This document shows positions 25,168-34,486 of a stretch of DNA of 64,000 bases, in pieces. The stretch spans positions 2,490,939 to 2,554,938 of the forward strand of contig NZ_AP028056.1 of the NCBI RefSeq assembly GCF_030297015.1, written 5' to 3'. Position numbers and translations under genes: made by a program. Every line of letters begins with the position of its first letter. Positions within the stretch are counted from its first letter, which is position 1. The DNA comes from Brooklawnia propionicigenes (GTDB lineage Bacteria; Actinomycetota; Actinomycetes; Propionibacteriales; Propionibacteriaceae). Under the pieces are notes generated by a model, which was not told the DNA's origin, did not search any database, and was given only the letters and a program-made list of their open reading frames with translations.

Positions 25168-26415
25168 TCAGCTGATGAATCGGTCCAGATCCGAGGTGTC
25201 ACCTCGGGCGATGTTGCCGAACAGTTCCGCGGCGGCCGCGTCGTCCCAGATCACCACGGACTGGCCGTCGTCGGTCCAGCCGTCGGTGCTGGCGATCGGC
25301 ACCACCAGGGACAGTCCGTTGCCGCCCGACACGCTCAGCAAAGCCATGCCGGCGCCCATCAGATCGAGCAGGCCGGTCTGATCACCCTTGTTCAGCATGC
25401 TGGCCACCGCCATGGCGGTGCTCCAGTACTTGATCGGATTGAGGATCGTGGACGGGGTGGCGGCCTTGGCGACCACCTTGCCGATCACTTCACGCTGCCG
25501 CTTGGCGCGCCCGATATCACCCTCGGGGTCGGAGTAGCGCATCCGCACGTAGGCCAGCGCCATGTCGCCCTTGATCAGGCTGCATCCGGCGGGCAGGTCG
25601 AGCCCCGACAGCTCGTCGTTGACGGCTGTGTCGACGCAGACCTCGATGCCGCCGACCGCATTCACCAGATCCGTGAAGCCCTCGAAGCCGATCTCCAGAT
25701 AACCGTCGAGTTGGACGCCGGTCGCTTGTTCGACGGTGTCCTGCAGGAGGGCGGCGCCGCCATAGGAGTACGCGGCGTTGAGTTTGTTCTGCCCGTATCC
25801 GGGGATCGTGACATACGAGTCACGAGGCAGGCTGATCAGTACCGAGCGTCCGGTCGGCGGCCGGTAGAGGATCAGGATGGTATCGGCCCGCGCGCCGTCG
25901 ACTCCCTCCCGGGAGTCGCTGCCGACCAGCAGCACGGCCGTGCCCGGCTGCCGGGCGAGCCGGTAGGCGGAGTTCGATTCTTCGACCGATCCCATTCGTC
26001 CCAAGGCGATGACCGGAACGGCGACCAGCCAGACGACGAATGCGACCAGCAGAATGACGATGATGCGCAGCGGCGAACGGGGTCGCCGTTTACGCGGTGC
26101 CGGCCGGGCGTGCTGAGGTGCCGGTGCGGCGCTCGGGTGCTGCGCCGGACGCTGCGGTGGCCTGGACGCCTGGGCCGGCTGAGGTCTGGACGGGGAGGCC
26201 GAATGCCGCGCCCGTGGCTGCTCAGCGGCCCGAGAGCCGAGGTGTGAGGTGTCGTAGGCGGGCGTCGAAACCCGCGGACGACCGGCAGCCCCGCCCGCGG
26301 CGGCGTCGGGGACGGCTGCACCGCCCGGCGACGGGCGTGGTGGCTCTGGCTGCTCCGCAGCCGGCCGGCCGTAGAGCCAGTCGAGGTCGGCCTGCCGGTC
26401 AGGGTCGTCGGTCAT
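25168..26415 (-). CDS. LytR-CpsA-Psr (LCP) family cell wall glycopolymer ligase
   Basis: The 415-residue protein has a Pro/Ala/Arg-rich cytoplasmic tail of about 115 residues, one transmembrane helix (IIVILLVAFVVWLVAVPVIA) and an extracellular LCP domain. The domain begins TAVLLVGSDSREG and includes ISLPRDSYVTIPG and KLNAAYSYGG. LCP enzymes attach teichoic-acid-like polymers or arabinogalactan to peptidoglycan. ATG 26415 has TACGCT seven bases upstream. In mycobacteria an LCP gene lies next to the same TIGR03089 and manC genes. Confidence 0.92.
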   Translation of the reverse strand: MTDDPDRQADLDWLYGRPAAEQPEPPRPSPGGAAVPDAAAGGAAGRPRVSTPAYDTSHLGSRAAEQPRARHSASPSRPQPAQASRPPQRPAQHPSAAPAPQHARPAPRKRRPRSPLRIIVILLVAFVVWLVAVPVIALGRMGSVEESNSAYRLARQPGTAVLLVGSDSREGVDGARADTILILYRPPTGRSVLISLPRDSYVTIPGYGQNKLNAAYSYGGAALLQDTVEQATGVQLDGYLEIGFEGFTDLVNAVGGIEVCVDTAVNDELSGLDLPAGCSLIKGDMALAYVRMRYSDPEGDIGRAKRQREVIGKVVAKAATPSTILNPIKYWSTAMAVASMLNKGDQTGLLDLMGAGMALLSVSGGNGLSLVVPIASTDGWTDDGQSVVIWDDAAAAELFGNIARGDTSDLDRFIS

Positions 26416-26422
26416 GCCAGCC

Positions 26423-26428
26423 AGCGTA
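26423..26428 (-). promoter_or_regulatory. -10 hexamer TACGCT of a leaderless promoter (LCP gene)
   Basis: Seven bases separate it from ATG 26415. Confidence 0.6.
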
Positions 26429-26524
26429 TTCCTCACGGCGACTGGCAACAGGGTCAAATCGCCTCGAAGCGGCGAGCCGGCAGGCGTTCGGCCGGCTCGA
26501 GCAGCAGCATGCGTGAGTCGGGGC

Positions 26525-27256
26525 TCAGGCGAGGGTCGCGCGCTCCTGGCGGGCCAGGGAATCCCGCTGGTCTGGCGTGCCGCCGACCGCGATCACGGTC
26601 GAACCGCCGCCCAGGATCGGAGCCACCAGGGCGTGGCAGACCATCGTCCACGGGTCGGGGCCGGGACTGAGCAGCAGCCGCTCGCAGGACGGCGAGACAG
26701 CGCCCAGTTCATCCCAGTTGTGCGGTGTCTCGGCGTCGAAGCAGACGGCAGCTTCGGGCGCGACCCGCCAGTGCACGTCCGGCTGGCTGAGCACTTCGGC
26801 GTAGTCGGTGACCCCGTTCGGGCGTTGCATGAATCCCGCCCCGAGCGGGTGCAGCGAGCAGGCGATCGTCTCGACCCCCGGCACCGGATGCGGGTCGTGC
26901 GGACCCACCACCACGGCGTCCAGCAGATCGATCAAGGCCAGTCCCTCGCGTGAGGTGGCCACCACTTGGCCGCCGAGCTGCCAGGTGGCCATTGTCCAGA
27001 CCAACCCGACCCAGTGCCCGGGATCGGTGATCAGCAGCGTGTTGGCCACCCGCGGGAACTCGTCCACATCCATCGAGACCAGCAGATTCGCCGACTTGTC
27101 GACCCAGTTCGCGAACGTTCGCCCCGACAGCTCGGTGCGGAATCCCTTGTCGAGGTCGTACCAGGTGATGAGCGGACCGGAACCTGCCGTGGCAACCCGG
27201 TCTTCGAGCGCGGCCAGCAGATCGCTGACCGGGGGCGTGTTCGCGGGTAGGGCCAT
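26525..27256 (-). CDS. TIGR03089 family protein
   Basis: This 243-residue protein matches the actinobacterial TIGR03089 family, seen in features such as PLITWYDLDKGFRTELSGRT and FANWVDKSANLL. The family resembles the N-terminal part of AMP-binding acyl-CoA synthetases but is too short to hold the full domain, and its function is unknown. It lies between the LCP gene and manC, as in mycobacteria. Its start is 31 bp from that of the divergent manC. Confidence 0.8.
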   Translation of the reverse strand: MALPANTPPVSDLLAALEDRVATAGSGPLITWYDLDKGFRTELSGRTFANWVDKSANLLVSMDVDEFPRVANTLLITDPGHWVGLVWTMATWQLGGQVVATSREGLALIDLLDAVVVGPHDPHPVPGVETIACSLHPLGAGFMQRPNGVTDYAEVLSQPDVHWRVAPEAAVCFDAETPHNWDELGAVSPSCERLLLSPGPDPWTMVCHALVAPILGGGSTVIAVGGTPDQRDSLARQERATLA

Positions 27257-27262
27257 TGACCA

Positions 27263-27268
27263 ATCGTA
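27263..27268 (-). promoter_or_regulatory. -10 hexamer TACGAT of a leaderless promoter (TIGR03089 gene)
   Basis: Six bases separate it from ATG 27256. The opposing manC hexamer is only seven bases away. Confidence 0.65.
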
Positions 27269-27275
27269 TGGCAGC

Positions 27276-27281
27276 TAGATT
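27276..27281 (+). promoter_or_regulatory. -10 hexamer TAGATT of a leaderless promoter (manC)
   Basis: Six bases separate it from GTG 27288. A TTGACC lies 14 bases upstream at 27256-27261, a short spacing for a -35 element. Confidence 0.65.
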
Positions 27282-27287
27282 GATCGT

Positions 27288-28364
27288 GTGCGCTACGTAG
27301 TCATCATGGCCGGCGGATCTGGAAAACGACTGTGGCCGCTGTCGCGGCGAGGCGAGCCCAAGCAACTGTTGCCGCTGTTCGACGGCAAGAGCCTGCTGCA
27401 GCTGGCCTATGAGCGGGTTCGCGGCGTGGTTGCGGCCGAGAACGTGCTGGTCTGCGCGGGCGCCGCCTACTCCGATGTTGTCGCTGCCCAGCTGCCGGAG
27501 GTGCCGGTCGCCAACATTCTCGGGGAGCCGGAGGGACGGGACTCGCTGAATGCGGTGGCCTGGCCGGCGGCGGTGCTTGCCCGGCGCGATCCGGACGCGG
27601 TGGTGGCGGTGGTGACCGCCGATCAGCTGATCACCCCGGTCGACGTCTTCGCCAGGGCGCTGGACGACGGCTTCCGGCTGGCGACCGATGATCCGGGGGC
27701 GCTGGTGGCGTTCGGTGTGGTGCCGACCAGCCCGCACACCGGCTACGGCTATCTGGCGCGGGGCGCCGACATCGCCGGGTACGGCCTGGCCAGCGAGATC
27801 ACCGAGTTCAAGGAGAAGCCCGATCTGGCCACCGCCGAGACCTACCTGGCGTCCGGGCGGTACTGGTGGAACGCCGGCATGTTCGTCTGGCGGGCCGCCA
27901 CCCTGCTCGATCAACTGCGTATCCTGATGCCGCAGACCTACCAGAAGGTCCTCGAACTGGCCGAGCATCCCGAGCGTCTCGCCGAGATCTACCCCCACCT
28001 GGTCAAGATCTCCGTCGACTACGCGGTGATGGAACCGGTCTCGCACGGCCAGACCGGCGCCCACATCGTCGCCGTCGCCCTGGCGATCCAGTGGGCGGAC
28101 GTCGGCAGCTATGCCGCGCTTCAGGAAGTGCTCGACCACGACGAGGGCGGCAACGCACGGGTCGGAACGGTGGTCACCGCCGATGCGTCCGGCTGCCTGC
28201 TGGTCAACGATCAGCCCGGCACGGTGCTGGGAGTGGTCGGCATCCAGGATTTGTTCGTGGTTCGAACCGCCGACGCCACGGTGGTCGGCTCGCTGGCGGC
28301 CAGCCAGCAGGTCAAACAGTTGGCGGATAAGGTCGCTGCAGAGGTTTCTGCCGAACTAGCTTGA
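27288..28364 (+). CDS. manC: Mannose-1-phosphate guanylyltransferase
   Basis: The 358-residue enzyme makes GDP-mannose from mannose-1-phosphate and GTP. The nucleotide-binding signature VVIMAGGSGKRLWPLSRRGE is at the N-terminus, with the FAFG/FKEKP-type motif ITEFKEKPDL further on and a C-terminal beta-helix-like part. It lacks the isomerase domain of bifunctional enzymes. It starts at GTG 27288 without a ribosome binding site. Its substrate would be supplied by the phosphomannomutase at 35514-36293. Confidence 0.93.
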   Translation: MRYVVIMAGGSGKRLWPLSRRGEPKQLLPLFDGKSLLQLAYERVRGVVAAENVLVCAGAAYSDVVAAQLPEVPVANILGEPEGRDSLNAVAWPAAVLARRDPDAVVAVVTADQLITPVDVFARALDDGFRLATDDPGALVAFGVVPTSPHTGYGYLARGADIAGYGLASEITEFKEKPDLATAETYLASGRYWWNAGMFVWRAATLLDQLRILMPQTYQKVLELAEHPERLAEIYPHLVKISVDYAVMEPVSHGQTGAHIVAVALAIQWADVGSYAALQEVLDHDEGGNARVGTVVTADASGCLLVNDQPGTVLGVVGIQDLFVVRTADATVVGSLAASQQVKQLADKVAAEVSAELA

Positions 28365-28375
28365 TGAGGATGCCC

Positions 28376-29182
28376 ATGATCGAATACGCCCGAAAGCTTC
28401 GCGGTCCGGCCACGGTCGGCGTGCTCGTCATCATCTGCTTCTATGTGGCGGTCGCGGTCGTCTATTTCGTGGCGCTGCTCGGCAACGGCATCTACATCGC
28501 CACGGCGGCCCGCCAGGCGGGCTCGGACTCGGTCTCGCTGGTGTGGATCTTCGTCACGGTCGCGCTGGTGCTGACGTGCCTGCTGACCAAACCGCCGGTC
28601 GCCAACGTCGGCCGGTTGATCGAGGCGTCCGCCATCGTGGTGAGCGTGGCCACCGGAGCAGCGCTGGTCTTCTGGATCATCGGGCTGTTCGGCGACTTCA
28701 GTCTCGGGGCCTGGCTGGCGGCTCTGGGTGGGCTGGTCGAAACGCTCGTCAAGGCGGCCGCGGCAGTGGTGCTCTGGCGGCTGCGGGGTTGGCCGGTCGA
28801 ATCCAGCTCGGACGAAGCCGAGCAGCAGGCTGTCGCCAGGCCGGAGTCCGGGCAGGCTCCCGGGCGCCCGCCGGTCTGGAATCCGCCGGAAGCCGTCGGG
28901 CTGCAGTGGAACCGGGCCGGAGATGCCGCGGCCGGGGCGGTGCCGCCTTCGCTGACCGGCGAGGCTGCGGTGACCCCGGACAGCCCCGCGGTCCAGCCGC
29001 CGGCTGCACCTCGCCAGCTGTGGTCGCGCGGGGGTATTCCCCCGGAGGCGTTGCCCGCCGCACCCGACCAGACGGCCGCCGAGGCCGAGCCGGCGAAACC
29101 GCCGTCGACCCCCAAGCAGCCGCCCACCGCACCGGGCCAGCGGCCGGCACCGGATTGGTCACCTGCTCCTCGTCCTGAGTAG
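28376..29182 (+). CDS. Membrane protein with proline-rich cytoplasmic tail, unknown function
   Basis: Four hydrophobic segments occupy roughly residues 13-140, followed by a long Pro/Ala/Gln-rich tail with no recognised domain. The start at ATG 28376 is chosen for the GAGGA seven bases upstream; ATG 28364, overlapping the manC stop, is possible. It directly follows manC and is probably co-transcribed. I do not recognise the family. Confidence 0.72.
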   Translation: MIEYARKLRGPATVGVLVIICFYVAVAVVYFVALLGNGIYIATAARQAGSDSVSLVWIFVTVALVLTCLLTKPPVANVGRLIEASAIVVSVATGAALVFWIIGLFGDFSLGAWLAALGGLVETLVKAAAAVVLWRLRGWPVESSSDEAEQQAVARPESGQAPGRPPVWNPPEAVGLQWNRAGDAAAGAVPPSLTGEAAVTPDSPAVQPPAAPRQLWSRGGIPPEALPAAPDQTAAEAEPAKPPSTPKQPPTAPGQRPAPDWSPAPRPE

Positions 29183-29312
29183 CCGAACGGCGCTGACGGC
29201 GCTGAACACAGGCAGCCGGCATGGCCGGCGTCCGGATTCGTCCGACTGAGCGGGCCCATCGCGGCCCGGATTCGCCCGGGGCATAATTCCGTTTCTGCTA
29301 GCATCTTGCATC

Positions 29313-29342
29313 TTGACGTGCGATGAACGACACGGGTGTAAT
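29313..29342 (+). promoter_or_regulatory. Promoter of the WhiB gene: TTGACG, 18-bp spacer, TGTAAT
   Basis: The -35 box TTGACG is at 29313-29318 and the -10 box TGTAAT at 29337-29342. It leaves a leader of about 45 bases with a proper ribosome binding site, unlike the leaderless genes nearby. Confidence 0.6.
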
Positions 29343-29394
29343 TTCAACCATGTAGGTTTACCGTCCCCGCGAGTCAGTCGGAAGGAGTGGGAAA

Positions 29395-29658
29395 ATGCAG
29401 CCCTTGCAGGTGCTCTTCGACAACGAAGAAGACGACGGCGTCCTGGCTTGGCAGGAGCAGGCCCTGTGCGCCCAGACCGACCCCGAGGCGTTCTTCCCGG
29501 AAAAGGGAGGCTCCACGCGCGAAGCCAAACGGGTCTGCCAGAACTGCGAAGTCCGCTCCGAGTGCTTGGACTATGCGCTGGCCAACGATGAGCGTTTCGG
29601 CATCTGGGGCGGATTGTCGGAGCGGGAACGCCGTCAGCTGAAGAAGCACGCCGTCTGA
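29395..29658 (+). CDS. WhiB-family iron-sulfur transcription factor (WhiB2-like)
   Basis: The 87-residue protein has the four cluster cysteines Cys25, Cys48, Cys51 and Cys57 in the C-Xn-CX2CX5C pattern, then the GIWGG turn and a basic tail RERRQLKKHAV. WhiB2/WhmD proteins bind a 4Fe-4S cluster and sigma factor and control septation and division. Its position between manC and the pmm/ahcY genes matches mycobacterial whiB2. A good ribosome binding site GGAAGGAGTGGG precedes the ATG. Confidence 0.93.
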   Translation: MQPLQVLFDNEEDDGVLAWQEQALCAQTDPEAFFPEKGGSTREAKRVCQNCEVRSECLDYALANDERFGIWGGLSERERRQLKKHAV

Positions 29659-29697
29659 TCCGCGGGCGCGTCGATCAGCCTTTTTATGGCGTTCGGC

Positions 29698-29703
29698 TAG
29701 GGT
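29698..29703 (+). promoter_or_regulatory. -10 hexamer TAGGGT of a possible leaderless promoter (glycosyltransferase)
   Basis: Eight bases separate it from ATG 29712, the longest spacing in the set. Confidence 0.5.
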
Positions 29704-29711
29704 TTCAGCTA

Positions 29712-32700
29712 ATGGACCGGCCAGAAGACATGTGGGCCTGGGCTCATCACTCGCCCGACGACCAGCCCACTCCCATCGACGCCAGCGCCGTGCTGGCGGT
29801 GCTTGTCGCGCACAACGCCGAGCAGTGGCTCGGCAGGACCCTGGTCGGGATCGCCAGGATGGATCACCAACCTGGACGCCTGGTCGCCGTGGACGCCGGT
29901 TCGCTGGACGGCTCTCGTGCGTTGCTCGACAAGGGCGTCCATGACGGGCTGATCCACACCGTCATCGACGGAGATCCCGAGCAGGGCTACGGCGCGAATG
30001 TGAATCTGGCCCTGGCGCAGGCCATCGCCGACGGCTTCGAGCCCACCATGATCTGGCTACTGCACGACGACTCCGCGCCGAACCGAAGCGCGCTCGGCGA
30101 ACTGCTGCTGGCCGCCACCGTCACCGACGACCAGGGCCGGCGTCCGGCGATCCTGGTGCCGAAGCTGCTTCGTCCCAAGCGGCGCAATCACCCCGACCAG
30201 ATGAGCGCGGTGGGGGAGTCCATCTCGCCGTCCGGCCAGCGGGTGCCCACCGTCGAACCCGGCGACATCGACCAGCACCAACAAGAGCCCGCCCAGGTGC
30301 TGGGCGCATCTACCGCCGGCCTGCTCGTCACCATGGACGCCTGGCGGCAACTCGGCGGGCTTGACCCGGCGATCCCGCTTTTCCGTGACGGAGTCGACCT
30401 GGGCTGGCGGGCCAACGCGCAAGGACTGCTGGTGCGGACCTGCCCGACGGCCGCCTTGCGCCATGTCGAGGCCGGACGCGTCGGGCTGCGCGAAAGTGTG
30501 CTGGCGCCCGATTCGGTGCAGGCAGACCAGGCAGCCGGAATGGCTGTCGCCGTGATGCACTCCCGCCGGCCGGCGCGCACGATCACCCGGATCAGCGCCC
30601 AGTCGGTGGTCACCGCCTTCGGCTATCTGCTCGGCAAATCACCGAGCCTGGCCGGCAGCCAGCTCCGGGCGGCGGCTCAGCTGCGCCGGCACAAGGACGA
30701 CCTGGTCGCCGCGGCCGCCAGCCGCGAGTCCGAGGCCACCGCGGCCGTGCCCGCCGGGCTGTTGCCGGGCCGCGGGTGGGGGACCAGGCGTTTCTTCGAC
30801 CGCCTCGCCGGCGCGGTCAGCGACTACTACCACGACCTCACCACCGAGGACGACTCCGGCGTGCTCGACGAACTGACCGGCGACGACTTTGCCGGCGGCC
30901 GGCAGCGCGCCCGGCTCTGGTCGCCGGCAGTGATCGGGTTGCTGGTGATGCTCATCGGCTGCGTCATCGCCAGTCGCCAGCTGATGCACTTCGGCCAGCT
31001 GTCGGGTCCGGCGTTATTGCCTGCGCCTGCCGACTTGGCTCAGGCCTGGACGAACTGGACCCGGTCCGACCCCGGGATGGCTGGCTCCAATGCGCCGTGG
31101 CTGGGGTTCATGGCTCTCGGTTCGACGTTGGCCTTCGGCCAGCCCGACTGGTTCGCCACCTTGCTGGTGCTGGGTGGCCCCGCACTCGCGGGCTGGTCGG
31201 CCTTCCATTTCCTGCGCGGCATCGCTGGCCCCGGCTGGTGGACCGCCGTGCTGGCCTGTCTGTGGGGTGCGTTGTTACCGCTGACCGGCGCCACCGGTCA
31301 GGGGTCACTCGACATGTCGGCGCTGGCGATCGCCTTGCCGCTGCTCGGGATGGCCGTCCGCCGCTGGCAGACCGCCGCGGTCACCGGCGCCGACGGGCTG
31401 CGGGCACCGGCCATGGTTGCGGTGCTGATCGCGGTGCTCTGCGCGTCCATGCCGTGGGCGTGGCTGCTCGGTGTGGCGATCGCGGTCCCGATGGGCCGCA
31501 CCCGCAAAGACCTGCGGGGCATGCTCACCGTCGTGCTGGGTCCCCTGGTGCTGATCGCACCCTGGCTGCCGCGGCTCTTCGCCGATCCCGGACGTCTGCT
31601 GACCGGCTCCGATCCTGCCACCCGGTTGGCCGGCAACGCCCCCGACGCCTGGGACGTGCTCGCCGGGACGACCTTCCTGCCGGGTGCGCCGTGGCCTGTG
31701 GGGGCCGTGGCGATCGGCTTGCTCTGGCTCGTCGCGGTGCTCGGTGCGGTACGCGCCCGGCCGGCGGATCGTCCACGCGCGGCGGTCTTGCTCGGCGGCG
31801 CCCTGGTGACGGCGATCCTCGCGGTGCTGCTGCCCCGCGTGGTCATCACGGTGGCCCGCGTCCCGGTGCGCCCGGACCCGACCGGTCTGCTGTTCATCAG
31901 CCTTTTCGCGCTGCTGGCCTTGGCCGCCCTCGGCATCGGTCCTGATCCCGACCGGGGTGTGGCCGATCCGGCGGGCGATCAGTCGGCCAAGCCGGCCACC
32001 GCGCGTATTCGGACGCTGCTCGGCGCAGCGTTGGCCGTCTCACTGTGCCTGGCCTATGCCTGGTGGCTGATCGGGAGCACGTCCACGCTGCACCGTTCCA
32101 GTGGGGTGCTGCCCAGTTACGTGACCGGCGCCCAGGAATCGGTGCGCAATACCCGCGCCCTGATGGTCGACCTGAGCAGCGGGATCGCCGAGTTCAACAT
32201 CACCTCGGCAGCCAACCCGTCGTGGGGACGTGCAGAGTCTCCGCTGCTGGCACTCAACGAGCAGGCCGCCGACGAGATCTTGCAGGTGGCCGAACAGTTC
32301 GCTCAGGGGCAGCCCTCCGACGATCTGGCCACTCGGCTCACCGAACTGGGCATCGGCCACGTCTGGTTGCGCGGCGCCTATCCGGAAGCCGTCGCCGCGC
32401 TCGGCTCGGCGGCACAGCTGAGCAGCGCCGTGCATGACGAACAGACCGTCGTGTTCACCGTCACCACCAATCCCAGCCGCGCCATGCTGCTCGATCCTGC
32501 CGGTGAGAACCTCCGCCCGATGGCCGACGGGATCGTCCAGCAGGCCGACCCGGACACCCTGATCGTGCTCAGTTCGCCGGCCGATTCCGATTGGCACGCC
32601 GAGATCGATGGCCAACCGTTGCCGGATGCCGATTCCGGTGACTGGCGGCAGGCCTGGGCGACGCAGGGACGCACCGGTGAGCTGCGCTACTGGCTGGGCG

Positions 32701-32840
32701 CCGACGTCGTCGCGGTGGGCTGGCAGGCGCTGGCCCTGATCGCGCTGCTGGTGCTGGCCGCTCCGACGATTCAGCGGGCGCACGCCCCCCGCCGCGCACT
32801 GAAGGCCGACCAGGGCAGCTCGGGAGGACAGGGCCGATGA
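29712..32840 (+). CDS. Large membrane glycosyltransferase, family GT2
   Basis: The 1042-residue protein begins with a GT2 catalytic domain (residues about 25-290). The start of the fold is VLAVLVAHNAEQWLGRTLVG, the metal-binding region is WLLHDDSAPNR, and a QLGGLDPAIPLFRDGVDLGW acceptor-side segment follows. After residue 400 it has about ten transmembrane helices and a C-terminal extracytoplasmic part. It probably transfers sugar from a nucleotide or lipid donor onto an envelope polymer. The next gene overlaps its stop by four bases. The exact sugar is unknown. Confidence 0.85.
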   Translation: MDRPEDMWAWAHHSPDDQPTPIDASAVLAVLVAHNAEQWLGRTLVGIARMDHQPGRLVAVDAGSLDGSRALLDKGVHDGLIHTVIDGDPEQGYGANVNLALAQAIADGFEPTMIWLLHDDSAPNRSALGELLLAATVTDDQGRRPAILVPKLLRPKRRNHPDQMSAVGESISPSGQRVPTVEPGDIDQHQQEPAQVLGASTAGLLVTMDAWRQLGGLDPAIPLFRDGVDLGWRANAQGLLVRTCPTAALRHVEAGRVGLRESVLAPDSVQADQAAGMAVAVMHSRRPARTITRISAQSVVTAFGYLLGKSPSLAGSQLRAAAQLRRHKDDLVAAAASRESEATAAVPAGLLPGRGWGTRRFFDRLAGAVSDYYHDLTTEDDSGVLDELTGDDFAGGRQRARLWSPAVIGLLVMLIGCVIASRQLMHFGQLSGPALLPAPADLAQAWTNWTRSDPGMAGSNAPWLGFMALGSTLAFGQPDWFATLLVLGGPALAGWSAFHFLRGIAGPGWWTAVLACLWGALLPLTGATGQGSLDMSALAIALPLLGMAVRRWQTAAVTGADGLRAPAMVAVLIAVLCASMPWAWLLGVAIAVPMGRTRKDLRGMLTVVLGPLVLIAPWLPRLFADPGRLLTGSDPATRLAGNAPDAWDVLAGTTFLPGAPWPVGAVAIGLLWLVAVLGAVRARPADRPRAAVLLGGALVTAILAVLLPRVVITVARVPVRPDPTGLLFISLFALLALAALGIGPDPDRGVADPAGDQSAKPATARIRTLLGAALAVSLCLAYAWWLIGSTSTLHRSSGVLPSYVTGAQESVRNTRALMVDLSSGIAEFNITSAANPSWGRAESPLLALNEQAADEILQVAEQFAQGQPSDDLATRLTELGIGHVWLRGAYPEAVAALGSAAQLSSAVHDEQTVVFTVTTNPSRAMLLDPAGENLRPMADGIVQQADPDTLIVLSSPADSDWHAEIDGQPLPDADSGDWRQAWATQGRTGELRYWLGADVVAVGWQALALIALLVLAAPTIQRAHAPRRALKADQGSSGGQGR

Positions 32841-34468
32841 ATCCACGCCGCGGCATGCCGCCCGAACCGGACGACCCGTTCAGCAACGACGAGACCGATC
32901 TCGAGAAGAGCGCGATCCGGCGCGGACTGTGGCTGGACGAATCCCAGGAAGTCGTCGCCCCCCGCCGGGCATCGCGGGCGCTGCCCGATGACCAGGACGA
33001 CGAGCCCACGCTGTCGTCCATCGATCTGGCGCCCAGCCGGCGCGGGGAGCCAGCCGATGAGGCGGACGAGGAACCCGCAGCCGACCTGCCGCCGGCCGGA
33101 CCCGCCCCGCACAGCCCCGCATCGACCTCACCCGATCAGGCCCCGGAGACTCCGGCCGGCGACGACGACGGATCACGCTGGAGGCTGCGGGTGGTCGCGG
33201 CCACGCTGCTCGGCTTGGGTGCCGCATTCGGATTGGGGGCCATCCCTGCCGAACCTGCGCCGCTGGCGCAGACGATCCCGCTGATCACCGCGATCAGCAG
33301 GATCTGCCCGGCCCCCAATGGCGCCGAAAGCACCCTGCTGGCGGCCAGCCTCGAAGGCGACATCCAGCTGCGCACGATCGGTGAATCCGGCACGTCCGCC
33401 GAGCCCGGGTGGCTGCAGCTGCCCGGACGAACCCAGCCGGTGATCATCAGCCCGGCCGTCCAGGAGTCCGGGGTCACCGGAGGATCTTTGCTGAGCAGCG
33501 ACAGACAGCTGTGGTGGGGCGCCTGCCGGGCCCCACTGGACGACCAGTACGTGCAGGTGCCCGGTGGCGCGAATGCCGACCTGCTGATCATCAACTCGGA
33601 ATCGACCGACGCGCTGGTCGATGTCACGCTGAGCGGACCCGACGGTGAGATCGTCGGCGATGGGCTGCGCGGCATCACCATTCCCGCCGACTCGCAACGG
33701 GTCATCGATCTCGGCTCGTTTGCGGATGACGTGGACGCACTGGGCGCCCGGATACGCACCAGCCTCGGACGGGTCAGCGCCGTCGCCCAGATCGCGCGCG
33801 ACGATGGCGGCGACTTCGCCACCAGCACCGTGCAGTCCACCGGCCTGATCATCGCGGCGGTGCCGGCCGACGCCAGCGGGACCGTCGTGCTGCTGACCAA
33901 CCCGGGAACCAGCCGCGCTGTCGTCCAGATCGAAGCCGTCAGCGAGGCCGGACGCTACGCGCTGCCCGGTTTCGAATCGGTCACCCTGGATGCCCAGCGC
34001 ACCACCGCCGTCGACCTCACCGACGCGATTGGCGGATTGCCGGTCTCTGTGGTGATCTCCGGACGTGACCTGATCGCGGCCTCGGCGGTGGTGACGACCA
34101 ACGGCGATCTGGGGATCGAGCCGGCCCAGGTCGTCGACGAGTCGGTGGCCGCCAATGACCTGGTTGCGGTCGTCCCAGGGCCGGGCCGCCTGCAGCTGGC
34201 CAACCCCGGCGACCAGGAATCGCTCATCGTAATCGACTGGGGAGAAGACCAGGCCGAGGCCACCACAACAGCCTCCGCCGGGACCGTGGTGTCCGTCCCC
34301 ATCCCCGAAGGCGCCGAGACCGTGCGCGTCACCTCGACCGCGCCGCTGTCGGCCGCGCTGCTGCTGAGCGCCCAGGGCCGCTCCGGGTTCGCCATCGCTC
34401 AGCTCGAACCGGCCGCGCGCACCCAGGCGAGCATGCCGGTGGAGATCGATGCGGGCCTGGGCGGGTGA
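32837..34468 (+). CDS. DUF5719 family envelope protein
   Basis: The 543-residue protein has an acidic, proline-rich N-terminal region of about 110 residues, a single transmembrane segment (VVAATLLGLGAAFGLGAIPA) and a large beta-rich extracytoplasmic domain. In actinobacteria such proteins are encoded with the large GT2 protein, as here, where ATG 32837 overlaps the GT2 stop. A partner role in envelope polysaccharide assembly is inferred; no catalytic motif is visible. Confidence 0.75.
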   Translation: MNPRRGMPPEPDDPFSNDETDLEKSAIRRGLWLDESQEVVAPRRASRALPDDQDDEPTLSSIDLAPSRRGEPADEADEEPAADLPPAGPAPHSPASTSPDQAPETPAGDDDGSRWRLRVVAATLLGLGAAFGLGAIPAEPAPLAQTIPLITAISRICPAPNGAESTLLAASLEGDIQLRTIGESGTSAEPGWLQLPGRTQPVIISPAVQESGVTGGSLLSSDRQLWWGACRAPLDDQYVQVPGGANADLLIINSESTDALVDVTLSGPDGEIVGDGLRGITIPADSQRVIDLGSFADDVDALGARIRTSLGRVSAVAQIARDDGGDFATSTVQSTGLIIAAVPADASGTVVLLTNPGTSRAVVQIEAVSEAGRYALPGFESVTLDAQRTTAVDLTDAIGGLPVSVVISGRDLIAASAVVTTNGDLGIEPAQVVDESVAANDLVAVVPGPGRLQLANPGDQESLIVIDWGEDQAEATTTASAGTVVSVPIPEGAETVRVTSTAPLSAALLLSAQGRSGFAIAQLEPAARTQASMPVEIDAGLGG

Positions 34469-34486
34469 GGTCGACGACCGCGCTGG